Shown here: in pieces, positions 1 through 14,300 of the stretch
Layout of the letters: the number at the start of each line of letters is the position of its first letter
Numbering within the stretch: the stretch's first letter is position 1
Source of the DNA: Styela clava
Taxonomy: Eukaryota; Chordata; Ascidiacea; Stolidobranchia; Styelidae
Assembly: GCF_964204865.1 (NCBI RefSeq)
Contig: NC_135250.1
Location: 11,470,001-11,534,000 of the forward strand
Length of the DNA stretch: 64,000 bases
Reading direction: 5' to 3'
The notes under the pieces: generated by a model
What the model was told of the DNA's origin: nothing
The model's input: only the letters and a program-made list of their open reading frames with translations
The model's database searches: none
Translations under genes and position numbers: made by a program

Positions 1-531
1 TTTCTCATAATCCTATATATTTTATATCAAAGAAATTTGTAGCAAATAGTTAAATTTGACTTGTGAATTTTTTTTACAATTTATAAAAATAAAATTCTTC
101 ACAAAAGGGATAAAACTGCTTTTTCAGATGATCCAGCAATCAATCGAAGCAAAGCAGAAAAGCGGGTGTTAGTAAAGAATGTTACGCTAACTATTAAACA
201 CAACAAATCAAAATATCTACAAGGTGGAAAAATTCAGTAGATATACTGTCATTTCACAGCAATCAAAATTTAGGGCGGTTTTAATCCAGTTATTGTACAT
301 CGTGAAATTAAGCAGATGAACAAATGATAATGAGCTACTGAAATATGGCAACAGTGAAAAACACATGATGTTTTAAAGATGGCTGCCAAAAACCATATTG
401 GCATACTAAAAACAGTATTTATGATTAAAATTAATGACAAAATCTGATTCAATTCATTTTGAAATAGTTGAATTAAGGTCGGGTAATTTTGTGCAATTTC
501 AAAAATTGAAGAATATTAACAAGAACAATTA
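1..531. other. No clear gene; probably last ZO-1 intron
   Basis: AT-rich sequence with no convincing conserved coding stretch on either strand. It contains one weak acceptor on the minus strand at 406-407. It is best read as the beginning of the last ZO-1 intron. Confidence 0.4.
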
Positions 532-2331
532 TCAAAAAGAAACCAAAAGAGCAGGAAAGAGTAGTTTCAAGAGAGAGGGGAGTAAGAAAGTGATGGAGGG
601 AGGATCGGTGTGATTTGTCACACCTGGGGTACTAGAATCAGAAGATTTGAGCGAAAAAGACCAGCCGTCAGGTGTCAATGACGCACAATGTGGTAAACGA
701 AGCTCCACTGGATGGTTGAACTGAAGTCCGTGTGGTCCGCACATCACAAGTGGTGACAGAAGAGTCTCGCCTGGAAATTTATAAATAGGACATGTTTAAA
801 ATTCAGTTACTGGCAATCATTCATTTGTATATATCAAGCCACGGCCGTGGAGATCAATAAAACTACAACTAGTCTCCGAAGTCCGAAGCATTTAAAAACA
901 CAACTCCGACTAAGGTAAGTGTCAAAATACGATTTTGACTCCAACAACTGATAAAAAGCGTTGAATCCATAGCCCTGTAACAAGCACTGTTCAGTGATAA
1001 TCTTAATACTTACGAGGACTATAATATAGGCAATATTGTGATAAAAAGTTCAATTTAGGTTTTTCTTATGTAGCATTAGAAATTTGCACTCATATAATTT
1101 GAGTATTGTACCTCAACCCATGTTTAAGTATGACAACAAACATGAGTGAGTGGCAACTGGTGAGTCAAGTTGAGTCGCATCTCAGTCCGAAGCATTTAAA
1201 AACACAACTCCGACTAAGGTAAGTGTCAAAACACAATTTTGACTCCAACAACTGATAAAAAGCGTTGAATCCATAGCCCTGTAACAAGCACTGTTCAGTG
1301 ATAATCTTAATACTTACGAGGACTATAATATAGGCAATATTGTGATAAAAAGTTCAATTTAGGTTTTTCTTATGTAGCATTAGAAATTTGCACTCATATA
1401 ATTTGAGTATTGTACCTCAACTCATGTTTAAGTATGACAACAAACATGAGTGAGTGGCAACTGGTGAGTCAAGTTGAGTCGCATGCTATTCGAGTTTCGA
1501 GTCTAATCCTAGCAAATTTTAATGTTCAAGTTTAGGTTGAGTCACTGGACTCTCGGATCCAAGACACTGCTGCTTTGAGTGACAAGTCAAGCTCGAGTCA
1601 CAGTATTCAACCAGAAAAACGGAAATGAATATAATATGGACACTAAAACTTTAAGCTCTCATCTTGCGGAATACAGAGTTTAATCATGTATTGACAAAAT
1701 TTACATCAACGTCACAACGATCTATTCTTAGTTATTGACGCAACAATGTAGAGAATTTTCAATATTACTTTAATCAGTGTGATAAATCATATTTCACTTA
1801 TTCAATTTCTTTCTTATTCAACGACTTGCCCAAAATTTTCATTGAGTCTCAAGTTGTGTGCGATTCGAGTCGGATCAAGTCGTTAAAATGACTTTAATCG
1901 CTTTGTTCAAATGTCTCGAAACACTTATAATTATGGTATATATACGATACAAGGTAGCCTCAGAGTAGGTAACAAATATTATATTAAAAAAACTGTAAGA
2001 AAAGACTGAAAAACACTGTAAATCTACTTTCTGGACACCCTGTATACATACACATTATTAACATTCCATTACTAGGAAATGCTTAGAATGTAACTTTATT
2101 CGATTCAACACTTCATAGTTACCTTTATCTTTATCCAGAGGTGGTAGTACTGTGTTGTCCTTGCAGACTTTGAAATAAATTTCTTGCTTCACACCAGCTG
2201 GAATAGCACCTTTAGGAATCATGATAGAGACTCCTGTTTCCACAGAGCTGAGAACACCTCCATCGCTGTCGAACATACCACGAGCGGTAGCAACTACTTG
2301 GGGATCTTCGTTGTTTTCATTTGGCGGCGGC
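532..2331 (-). CDS. TJP1: ZO-1 exons 29-30: ZU5 domain and uncertain C-terminus
   Basis: Exon 29 (2331-2123) encodes [20 protein letters not shown], then [22 protein letters not shown] and LPPLDKDKG. Exon 30 starts at 770 with [20 protein letters not shown]. These are near-identical to vertebrate ZO-1 ZU5. After [10 protein letters not shown] a donor (CCAG|GTGTGA, exon end 624) matches the point where vertebrate ZO-1 enters its last exon. Reading on to the stop at 532 adds sequence without similarity to the conserved terminus. I infer that splicing at 624 to an exon left of position 1 is normal, and that 532 would be an intron-retention end. Confidence 0.85.
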
Positions 2332-5300
2332 CTGAGTGAAAAACACAACAAATTGGTGAAATCAATACTGAATTTAATTGGAACAAAAATATGACACATA
2401 TGAAAAATAACGAAAATATTATCGAAAAAAATTATTTTCAAGGGTGACCCATGAAACAAAAAAACAGAACCCAACATTTTTTTAAGTATTTTCACGAAAA
2501 TAAAGAAAATCCATATAACACTTGAACATCTGTTTGCGTTAATTGTACCCAAAGACTTCTGTAATCCAGGACGCTTTGCACAAAAGTTATGTTCTTTCAA
2601 GAATATGTTCCAAATGACTTGGTTTTTGTTCTTTAGGGTCAACCTGTCATAATTTTTCCAAAATAGACACGCTAAATGAACATTATCCAACCAAATATGA
2701 TGGGTATTACTATTATGTGCTCAAGAAAAAAATTGCAGACTTTCGCAAAGATTAGGTGGTTCATGCAATATCAATCAACTAATTGGGCCTATTTGCCTAC
2801 AGACTGCACATATAGTGATTGTTGATGAACAGACAGGATACTGTATTTTGTATGTGCTTGGATTTAGTCCCCCTAATATGAAAATGAAATTTAGTAACGT
2901 TCCAAACAATGTCCCCTCATGATCAAAAATTCTAGTGAACCATGACCAATACAATAACCAGTTTTATACCCAACGGGAGCACGTTCTGGTTGACTAAACT
3001 TTGGTTTATCGTAGGTATCGACACCACTGTCGTACATTTGATCTTTTGTTGGTCCGTTTTTATAACCCGATGGTGGTCCCGGTCTGTTTTCCGTGGATTT
3101 GTTGTATGGACGCGGATTGTAGGCATCGTAACCACTAAAAAAAGAAAAAAGTTTATTTTTATAAGTTTTACAATTATCATGTTAAAACAGGGATTGGCAA
3201 GTTACAGCCCACCGAAGTGTTTGATCTGGCCTACTTGTGCCTGCTGAAATTACGACTATAGTTTCTATGGATATAAACTGTTTTTTCTTGATTTCTTCAT
3301 AGTTTTTCATATCAATTTTTGAGATTCCGGCCCAGTAACCAAGTCTATTATCTGTAACTGGCCCACTTAGAAAAATAATTGCCCACGCCCACCCCTGTGT
3401 TAGAGAGATAAACTTAATTGAATATGACGGCATCCAAGGTTAAAAACTCCAGCTCGAATGTGCAAGATGTGATAAAATTGGGTAGGCATAACGAATCGGA
3501 AAGATTCTGTTCCTTCCAAAATAAAGTAGTTACAAATCAGTAAGTGCAGAACATGCTCGAAGGCGTATAGGGGAATAATATGTCGTTTATCTGAAAATAA
3601 AAATTTTCGATTTCAGAAAATGAATTATCACCTACCTTGGCTTGTTGTCAGATTGTCTAATTTGGCTGACGTAGTTTTTATATTTGTCTTGAACAAATTG
3701 TGATTTCTGTGGACGTTCAATGGATGAGGTTGGTGGTGGTACATTGGACGATGGTCCATGGTAACCAGTTGGTTTGTTTCCACTGTAAAGAAAAAATTTT
3801 AACATATTTATATATACATATTCGTTGCATTTTTTATGAAACAGTACGCGAAGAAATAGAAACATACCCATAAGAAGAAAACTGATTTTTCTGAAGTTGA
3901 ATTGGCTTATTAGCTCCAGCAAATCTATTGTATGGTTGGCGTGGGCTAAAAATAGATGAAGATGAAATGAGATTTTTCACTTAACAAATAATAGAATAAA
4001 GTTAATCCATTGAATAATTTTAATTCCCTCTAAGTTGTTTTCACACTTTACTATGAAGAAGGCTCCGCAGCAGTTACTGATATAGAAAGCTATTCTTTTT
4101 GAAAGAAACAGAGAAATTTCGACGGCAGTTCGGCATGGCTCAATGAGACCATCATGCCCACAAGATAAACATTTCGAACAGTCAAATTTAACAAGAGGAA
4201 AATGATAAGACAAATTTGATTTAAATTGAAAAATAAAACAAAATATTGAAACAATACAATATTAACAATTTATAACGACTTGAACAACATAGAATTCTAA
4301 AATCTTCAGAAGCAGACGAAACGCGAAAAAATAGATTTTGCCTCAATTTTGGCCGGGAATGTATTTCAGTAATATCTTAGTTACCCAGTATCACCCATAG
4401 GTGGATCTTTTCTTTGTGGAATGCCACTTCTGTATGGATCAGTTTGTATGAAGCTGTCTATTTCACCAGAATAGTCACGATCACCACCTGCTGAATCGCG
4501 CGCCTGACTTCTAGATTATAATGTAATGGTAAGTGAATTGCTAGTATGAAATTATCATATTTCCCTTGTTAGAATCAATTTAGAAAACATGCATAGGCCT
4601 CATTGCAATGTTTGGTATCATTAGATTATATTGGAGAATTACCAGAGAAGCCATACCAAATTCAACTCTCTTTATGAAATCAAATATGTAGTGTTGCTGC
4701 CAATATACAGGGTGTTCATAAAGGATTGTTACAATTTCACAAAATTTTGTTAGGAAGTCAGTTATCAATATAGCTTGTTTGTTTTATTTTAATCAGTCAT
4801 TATTCAACTTTTTTTACTCTTTTTAATACACATATAAATATATGGTCACAATCAGTTACATGAAGTACATCAAAGTTCTTTTACCTAATTTAATGCAAGA
4901 CTATTTTGTAACAAGTACCGAATAACATAATTTTAGACTAATATATAAATAGGAACCTTACTTACAACCCCAAAATAACGTAATTTAATTCAGTCTTAAA
5001 TTTTTTTCAAAATGTTAGTGTATTGTGCATATCATAAAATAGTACAAATAACACTGAAAAATACATCAACGTCAATACGTATAAGGGTGTGTAAGGGGTT
5101 AAAAATACGTATAAGGGTGTGTTTTGAATACAAATTCGACAATCAAAGCGCTAAAAGCTAATAAATTGAACAAAAAATGTGAAATTTTAGACCATTTTAT
5201 TTGGAATAGCCCAAAAATATGATTGCTTTAAAATTCCTTTATCCTTAGGTGAATGTACTGACTCATTCACCAAACCATCGATAAATAAATTAGGTGAAAG

Positions 5301-8300
5301 TATATTGACACATTACTTCACAAACACAAGATATTTTCTCTTTTGTATTTACAGAACTATTTATGTCATCATACAAACACTCAAGTCTGTGGTATATGGC
5401 CTATATAATTTTAAAAGGGATGCTATACAGAATTCGGTACAAACCTTCCTGCTTCAATTTGAAGACACTGAATTGACTATGAAATTCAAAGTAATACATA
5501 CCTGTTTTTGTTAACTTGAGCATAAACTGGTTCTCCTGGAGCAGGGGTTGGCTCAGGCCTGTTGCTAAAATAATTGGTTGAAAAGTGGTTAAAAAATAAA
5601 TATCTCATCATATATGAAATCAAATATTTGATAATTTCAAATAGTCAAAACATCTTGGAATAATAATTAACCTAGTGCGCCCTGAAAACAAATCTTATGT
5701 CTGAGTATACATCTACTGAAAAAAACTTGAAAAAATGAACGTTGGTCGATCAGTATGTGATTCAAAATGCCCACCCAGCCCCCAAGTTATGAGTGGAGGG
5801 CCCTCAATATATTGCACGAGCATAATTGATTAAATTGCTGTGTGGCAGTTGTGGATTGGCACTATCACTGCTTAATCATAGTATTGAAGTGTGATTACTA
5901 ACAGAAAAATTGATTAAATTCTGTAATATCATCAGTGTCCTATTTTAGTAACAATTATTTTGTGACAAAGAGTATTTAGAATATTTAGATAAAAGGTTTA
6001 ACAAATGCGTGGGACGATACAATATCAATAAAAGTAATATTGTCATTTTGATAGTATGACATAATTGTGTGATCTTATGAGTCATTGCTCAAACATCTTT
6101 ATTGTATGATTAATAAAGCCTTATATAGACAATATCTTTAAACACAAAGCTAGAATTATATGCTTATTAAAATGCTAAAATCCCAAGTCTGCCGCTGAGA
6201 AGCATATTAAAGATCTTTTGTTAGGGCATTTTAAATCCTATTCTCTCTGCGGTATTGAAACTCTCCTCGAGAAATGACAAAACAAAAGGAAAAAATTCAT
6301 TTCTTGTTGCGGTATTGAAACTTTTCTGGAGAAATGATAAAACAAAACAAAATCTCATGCTTTGAAAACAAAAAAATATATTTTGAAAAAATGCCTAAAA
6401 AAAACTTAATGAAATTATAATCAAGGACTAATTAACTAAAACTCAGTAACAAAATGGAACAAAAATTCAAATGTCATTCATACGAGCAATGAAATTTATT
6501 ATTATTATGCTCCTCACAAGTTCTTGTTTTCTTTCCACGATATCGTTTGCGCCTATGAAAGTGTAAAAGCTCAAAATATATATTTCGTAAAGCTGAAATA
6601 CTTTCACATTTTACTTTTTGCGAGATATATCAAAGATTTACGCTCGTCGCTCGGCCAAAAATGACCTATTGATAAAATGTGTAAAAGCAGTACACTCGTA
6701 ATTAAAAAGTAATCAGTTTGAAATAAATCTCATAGAATAGAATTACAGCAAAATCCCACTTAATTTTCTGTATTTTGACTACACTAAATTTCGAAGCGCT
6801 TTCTGCTCACAAACTTCAGACAGGTATGGTGAAACAATTACTGCAAAATTAAACTTAATTTTCTGCATTTTGTCTACATTGAATTTCACAGCTCTCTTCA
6901 TTAAACTTCAGACATGTATGGAGACAGACGGACATACAGACAGACAGACTCACCTTGAGTATGGTTGTGATGTTGGATAATTACTGCTTTTAGGTTCAAC
7001 AGGTGACGTTTCTTTTGGTGGTGGTGCAGATCTGTTATAAGCAGCTGCCACTGCCGCTAATGGTGGCTCCGTTACTCTCGGAGGTTGTGCGACAGGTTCT
7101 GGAGGTCTTTGCGACACAGGTGCTGGTTTCGGAGCATCATCAGTTCTCACTTTATTAAGTCGTTTTATGTGGCTCCTGAATATTCAAGAAGTAAACTATT
7201 AATATTCTATCTGTAATGGAATTCAAATCGAATAATTACTAAAACATGGTGTGAAAACTAAATTATTTTAGTTTGTGGGCGTGGGTGGAATGACGTAACA
7301 GGTCAGAACATCTCGAGTTTGAATCCCATGCCCACTACCTCGAATTGGACAGGTAATGCCGAACTGGAAAGATCTCTGATTTCAGCCTCGTTAGGAGCGA
7401 AGCGGGAATAGAACTATTATCTGTGGTTTCCAGTACAGGGCCTTGTTCGAAAAAAAAAAACTAATAAGAATCGTGTAAAAGATAAAAATAAAGTGAAAAG
7501 ACTAGATTATTCTGATGTTGGATATAATTTACTAATTTTTTCATGTCTAAATTTCTCTGTAACTTAGCATGTGTTATAAAATGACATACTTCAAAAATGA
7601 ATCAGGATCGAATCTTCCTTGAGGCATTGATTGGGGAGCGACAGGACGAGATTGAGTGTGTGATGGAGGTTGTTCTCTGGTCTTCATTGTTGCTAATGGT
7701 GTAGCAAGACCACCAACTGGTATACGTTCTTCAGAGCTGGTGCTGGAAGCATCATCCTCCTGAAATAAAATTGTCATTTTTTATTTTAGTTTTGCAGCAT
7801 CAATAATAATACCAATTTTGACTTCATATGCATCTTTAACAGTTATGAGTTTAGCAGCCTGTAGAATAGCATAACATGACTAGGTTTCTGAACAAAACCA
7901 AGTATTTCATATCTAAACACCTAAACCAGTGGTTATCAAATTGTGGTCCCCCAATCGTAGGCCGCCAAGTATTTTCTTGTGGACCTCAAATAAATTATGG
8001 GCAGTGATAAACAAAAAAGGTCTATAAATACAACATTACAACATTACAAATTTTTGCCAAATTGTTTTTATTCATATATCAAACGATCATACATTACGTT
8101 TGTTTCAACTATAGTACCGGTACCTGGCTACCGGCATTGCAAGTACGCTGGTATGTTCATTCTTGCGCATCCGGTTACTTTACTGAGTCATTCAAATTGC
8201 CCAAGCTAACGATGTGCACCACTACATTCGATTTTTCAGTCTTTGTACTGTCACGTGTACCGGTAAGTTTAGACTAGTTTATTTGCAAATTAAATGTCCA

Positions 8301-11300
8301 TCAACAATTTTATCACGTGGTTAAATTTAAAATTTCCAACAAATATATTGGGCCTTGAAACCCTATCCATTTTACTATATGGCCTCGTTTGAAAAAATTT
8401 GCAGACCGCTGATATTAACCAACAAATTCATTTTAAAAAACAATATATCAATCTCAGGTATTATGCGAGTAATTCTATTCACCTTCTGATTGGTGTGTTT
8501 CCGTCCTCTTGGTGGTGCTTCAGGTAGAGGAGAATGGGAACCTATAAACAAAAACATTTAAAAGAGCTTATTATTATGACAATAAAAAGGGTTTTAAAAA
8601 AATTAGACTTTCAAAAATTCGATATTTCACTTAATATTATAGAGAAATTACAATTAACACCAAATTTTATGAAGTTTCAGAATTTAACATAAACAATGAA
8701 AAACAGTTTTTATTTTGTGTCCCTTACAGAAATATGAAAACTCTTACGTAATACAGAAATTCTCTTTATTTTTTCCAAATAAAAAAACTTCACGACAAGA
8801 GAGAAGTTTGTTACATTACATGGCATGATTAATCATTTGACACTCATATTCAATAAATAACTCAATGAATAACTCAATGAAAAAATACCTCCGTGAGTAT
8901 CAGGAGGGAGTGGCTTCGTAGCAGGAGGTCCATCATCCATATCATCTTTTAATGCATCATCCAAATCATCATCATCAAATTTATTTCCTGCTTCATCTTC
9001 AGAGCTCGAAGATGAAGAAGAAGACTGTAAAAAATAATCAGTAAATTACAGTGTGCTTATCAAAGTATTACAGTAATCCAGTAAACGGAGCCAAAATTAA
9101 CATATTGGACTGCTTTAAACTATAACCGTGAATTAGTTTTATGGTATACAGTAATACGGCTCATCAAACTGCGTCAGACACCAATGACATATAAGAAGAA
9201 ATAGAAACAATGCTAGTTGCTCCGCAAGTGGCATGTGGCCTGGTGCCAGACCCAGCCAAATCACCGGAAAATACAAAATAACAAATATTTGATTTGAGGG
9301 GCTGGCCAACTCAACAATGGGTTATGGATAAGAAAAAAATATTATTGAATAAACCTAATTAGTACTAAAATGTAATGATAAAACCAAAAAACAATTCAAA
9401 ATACCTTCCGACGTCTTCCAGGAGGCATAAGTGCTGCTCCAACTGGCGGACTCGTTTTTCCAACTCTGTCACTGGGCTCATCCATATCATCATATTCGGC
9501 AGTTGAATGCAACATTTCTGATCCAACAGTGGTGACACTGTAATCACTAGCTGGAGCAGATACATAAGACAATCTGTCGTCATCACCTGGAACAAGAACT
9601 CCTTCTGTGTCTTCTTCAGCAGTAGCACCAAGCTGATAAAATTGAAAAAAATAATAATATTGAGTTAGCAAACCAAACCTCAGTGGGTACAAGGGCATGG
9701 TAGTTGAAGCGTTAGAGTTGGCATCATGGGTTAATTTATAATCTTGGGTTCAAATCCCATGTCCAACCCCTCATCCAGGGTCTAAAAAGTTGAGTAGGAA
9801 TTGCATAACCGGAGAAAATCGGAGAGTTCAAATCAAATGCCTACCAACCTACCCACAGTAGATTCGGTCCTCACAAAAATATTAACCCTCTACATATCGT
9901 TAGATATCAGTGGCCAATTGTTTACGGCTTTGTTCAGATTGAAGGGCATGATTAAGTGTCATATTATTAAAAAAATATCCACTGCCTCGCAAAGGACTAG
10001 CCAAGCTGAAGGAATGCCATTAAAAAGATATTTGAAAATTTTGAAAACAAGCAACTATAAATACCGCAACCTCAACCAATTAAGAACAAGTAATATTGCA
10101 ATTGTGGGCAGATTGTTCTCTACTAAAAAAAGAAAGTACAAGACCAGCACAATGTGCACAACCTAATTACAAATAGATCAATCATATTTAAAGCCTTCAG
10201 AGAATTTACAGCTTATAATAAATGGTGATAAATCAGACACAAAAATCATGCGCATGAATTGTTTTGAAACATTGATCAGTTTTGTCTCATCTTAATTACT
10301 GTTAGTTCATTTCACATCATGAACGACTAATATATCACAACTGTTAGAACACAGATCATATGTGACGTAAATCAAGCAATATCAGATATTTGAAGATTAA
10401 AAATACCCAATAACTAAAGGTGCAGTACATGAGATTGGAACTAGATAAAATAAGTCGATAGTTTTATTAAAGCAGCACCCTATGGCTTCGACTCGTGCAG
10501 TACAGGGGTTCTACAAGTTTACATTAAAATCAATATATCTATATTATCATATGTACAGGGTGTCTGAAAAATTTCGCCCGATTTTATAGTAATAACAATT
10601 GTAAGTTTGAATAAATTTTATTGTATGATAAATGAGAACTAAAACCACAATAATAATGTTTGAATACGAGAATATCGGTCGGAGGCCGAAGACCTATCGA
10701 TCGGAGGTTAGGGGATCCCCCAAAACAGCACTCTTACTCCATAGTGACACCGTGTGTCCCATCACTAATTAACGAATAACTTGCTAATTATACGACATAA
10801 TTCATCGAAAATCAATAGGCTTCTGTTCCGAACTATGATGAATGCACATGCAAAATTTGGAGCAGATTCAACCTCGCTTTCGTGAGATATCGCGTGTATC
10901 TAACAGACAAACAAACAAACAGACAATTACCTATCAACATACTTACCGATCTTAAGATCAATAAGTAATAATCAAATACCTATTTGTTTACAGTTTGTCT
11001 TTTTATTTCAAAGAATCTGAACGTGGGTAATTTGAATATATTTTTTATTTTTTTGAATAATACAATTGAACTATTGTACAGGGGTTCCTAGAGCTGTTTC
11101 AATGGAGTTCTGCTACATCAAAAAAAAATTGAAAACAACTGGTTTAAGGTGTTAAGATGTAACTATGATCGCAGGTTCGAATCCTATGTTCATTGCCTCA
11201 CCCAGGCTGTAATGAATTGAATAATCAATGTTGAATCAGAAAGATTCAGGTACTCACAATGATGCTTGCGCAGATCTTTGTTCAGAGTAAAAAGAGTGAT

Positions 11301-14300
11301 ATATTGTAAAAGAAAAAAAAAAGACAAACACTCAGATCAGATACCATTTATAAAAAATATGATAAAACGTAATAATAATAATAAAATAAAAATATGAAAA
11401 GAAGCATACTCATATTTTGAAGTATAAAGATCTTACCTTGTCCTCAGACACCCATACAGGCATATTTTGTTGGTCCTTGATAGTGGAATGCAATTTTCGG
11501 TACCAATCATCTGATACTGTTCCGAGCGGAATGCTATCTGTCGCAACATGGCTGTATCCCTTTTGCATTTTGATAGCTCTGTCATATAATTTTCCCGGTT
11601 TCTTTCGTTTCTCTTCTTCTGTGACTGCTAGTTTACTACGAAGCTCTTTCACAGCAGCCTTGCTTGTTGGTTTCAGGAAAACAACGATCGGATAAAGTTG
11701 TGCGTAATTCAGCTTTTCAACTGCAGTAGGAGTGATATCCAGAATTGCGTGTTTATCCTTTGAAAAGAATATTGATAATTTACTTTGCAAAATTTCATAC
11801 ACATGAAATATTATTTTTGTTCTAAATGTGATGAGGACATTTTGGCATGTATGTCCAATCAAGAAAGTCCCATAAATGTAGTGGAAAATCGAGAATGCTT
11901 TATGCATATTTCAAACTTGTGCATATTTAAATATAAAGTTGTCTACCTAGCCTACATTCTTCAAATTAAAAAAAAAAAAACATACACGAACACACATAAA
12001 AATACAGAAACACATATGAATTAAAACACACCTTTTCAATGATATCTTTAATCGTGTTGAGACGAATAATTCCTTTTCTGTTTGATTTTTGTCCACTGAC
12101 AGTTCCATCATTGTCTAAGTTGCAAAAAAAAAAAATTATGTTAAGGCGATGAAAATTTATTGAGATATCAGTTATAAATAGCGCTACATACTTGCTATGT
12201 CGTAGCTCGGTGGATAATCCGATGCCAACCGTTGTCTAGCAATATCAGCCAGAGGTCCAAAAACAACAACTGGTCGTTTGAATCCCGCTAAAACACGTGA
12301 AAGAGTAATTAAAAAAACATGTAAGTTTAATATGAAATAAATTAGTTAGATCATATAAAAATTAGACATATTACCTTCCCGAAAGAAAGTGAAAAATGTC
12401 TAAGTTTAATATCAAAAAAATAGATAATCATATTTAAATTCGAAAAGATACCTTCTCGGAGGACCACTCTCTCATACGCAGGGAAATGCGGAGAATTTGA
12501 AGGTTGTTGTTTATCATTCTTTCCTTTTCCTTGATTTCCTTTCAATCTTCTTTTAATTCCACCTCTCTGAGATGCCTTGTCTTTAGATTGCTGAATCTTC
12601 TTATCCTGGACTTCCTTGAGTTGTTGGGCTCTGACAAATTCCAAAACAATGATAAATCCCAGGTGTAAAAAATCAGAACTAACTAAATGAACCCTTAGCC
12701 TGGATTCCAACACATCTAACTGCCAAGCATCTACATCCAACACATATGTCAAAATTTCAATCTGGGTAATAATAATTAATTAATGGGTGTGATGTTCCAG
12801 CTCAGTGCCTTTCAAACGTCGTGGCACTCTAGGGTTCCGCTAGTACAGACGGCGGTTCCATTAGTTTTCATTCAAATTTGAGAGTTTATATTGATATATG
12901 TATGTTGTTTGAATGTGATAAAAAACCTATTAGGCTTGCCACTATTATTAAACTCGCTACACTTTATTGAAGATTATTTTATTTGCCAGTTTAAGATTTG
13001 ATTTTCCACCAGAAAGCTTGAAACCACTGCTCTATCTGTTGAAGCATTTGGCGTAATCATGTCGCAATCGCAAGTTGGACATCTCGGGTTCTAATCCCAC
13101 ACCCACCGATTAAACCCAGGGTATAACAAATTGGGTAAACAATACCAAACATTTAGACTTCGGTTCTTTCAATGGCTGCTTACACAATGACTTGTTTGGA
13201 GCACAAAAGGTGCAAATAAGCACCATATAAAAATGATTTAGTTACTAACTCCACTACTAAGATCAATCATCAATTTCATGAATAATTTGAAAAACAAAAA
13301 CAAACACTGACCTGCTTCCATTAGGTATGACACCTCTCTCAATTTCCATGTTACTGCGGCCAATACGAACTGCAAGCCAATATCCGACCATTCCTTGATA
13401 CAAAGTATCGGAAATTCGGAATACAGATCCTTGTTTGAAACTCATTTCATGCTCGTTAGCTCGTTCGTACTTGAAATGGGTTCTAATGTAGAATGAATCA
13501 CCAGTGCCGTGCTCAAGAATTTTTTGATAAACTGAAGAAAAAGAATATTTTTATGGAGAAAAATTTAATTAAGCTAGTTTTTTCATGTTTTAAAATATTA
13601 AATTAGACATAGAATAGACTGGAAAAATTATACAAAAAACATGTCAATAATGTGTATACATGATTAAAGTCAATAAAGCTGAATATAGGGACAAACCAAT
13701 TCTAAAAGTCAATAAAGCAAAATATAGGACAGACCAAATATTTTTAATAATTATTCCGAAAACCAGCAATTAAATATCTCTTATTTATCTTAGAAATTAT
13801 CCGACTTTTACGTTTAAATTTTATTGCATTATTTGAAGGGCACTAAAATATTTTCTTCATATATCACATGGTGTTCATAAAATCCATTAACAACTTCAAA
13901 ATTGAGTTATGAAGCCCGTTCTCAATAAATATTTTACCCAGGTTTGGTTTATTTTAATAACAGTTCATTCAATTTTTTTAACTTAATTTAAGACACTTTT
14001 ATATACCCACTATTAGTTGCACAAAGCATGTCAAAGTTTTTTATTTATTTTATTAACACAGGACTTCATGAACACCCTACAAATTTTTCAAATTATTATC
14101 AGATTTCTCAAAAAGCAGTCTTACCATCAGGTTTAGGTTGTGCTACAATGGAGACTTCTTGTCCATCTGGTAATCCCATCAATGCTAAGACTGCTTCTTC
14201 ACGAATAATATTTCGGAAGTTTTGATCATTTACCTGTATGTGAACAATAATTTCAATCGAATACACTATGTAATTATTTCCAAGTGTTATACAGAATATA

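Noticed and set aside
335..405. Possible last ZO-1 exon on the minus strand (acceptor at 407-406, short frame containing FWQPSL, stop at 335)
   Set aside because: Phase fits and a WQ pair is present, but the rest does not resemble the conserved ZO-1 end. A true exon left of the window is more likely.
9801..10166. 121-codon plus-strand open frame
   Set aside because: Begins inside a SINE tail, within a ZO-1 intron, with low-complexity lysine- and threonine-rich translation.
11174..11184. tRNA gene (box B GGTTCGAATCC; also at 46544 and on the minus strand near 25510)
   Set aside because: No cloverleaf-sized tRNA with paired acceptor stem. Surrounding sequence is shared among many copies, so these are SINE heads.
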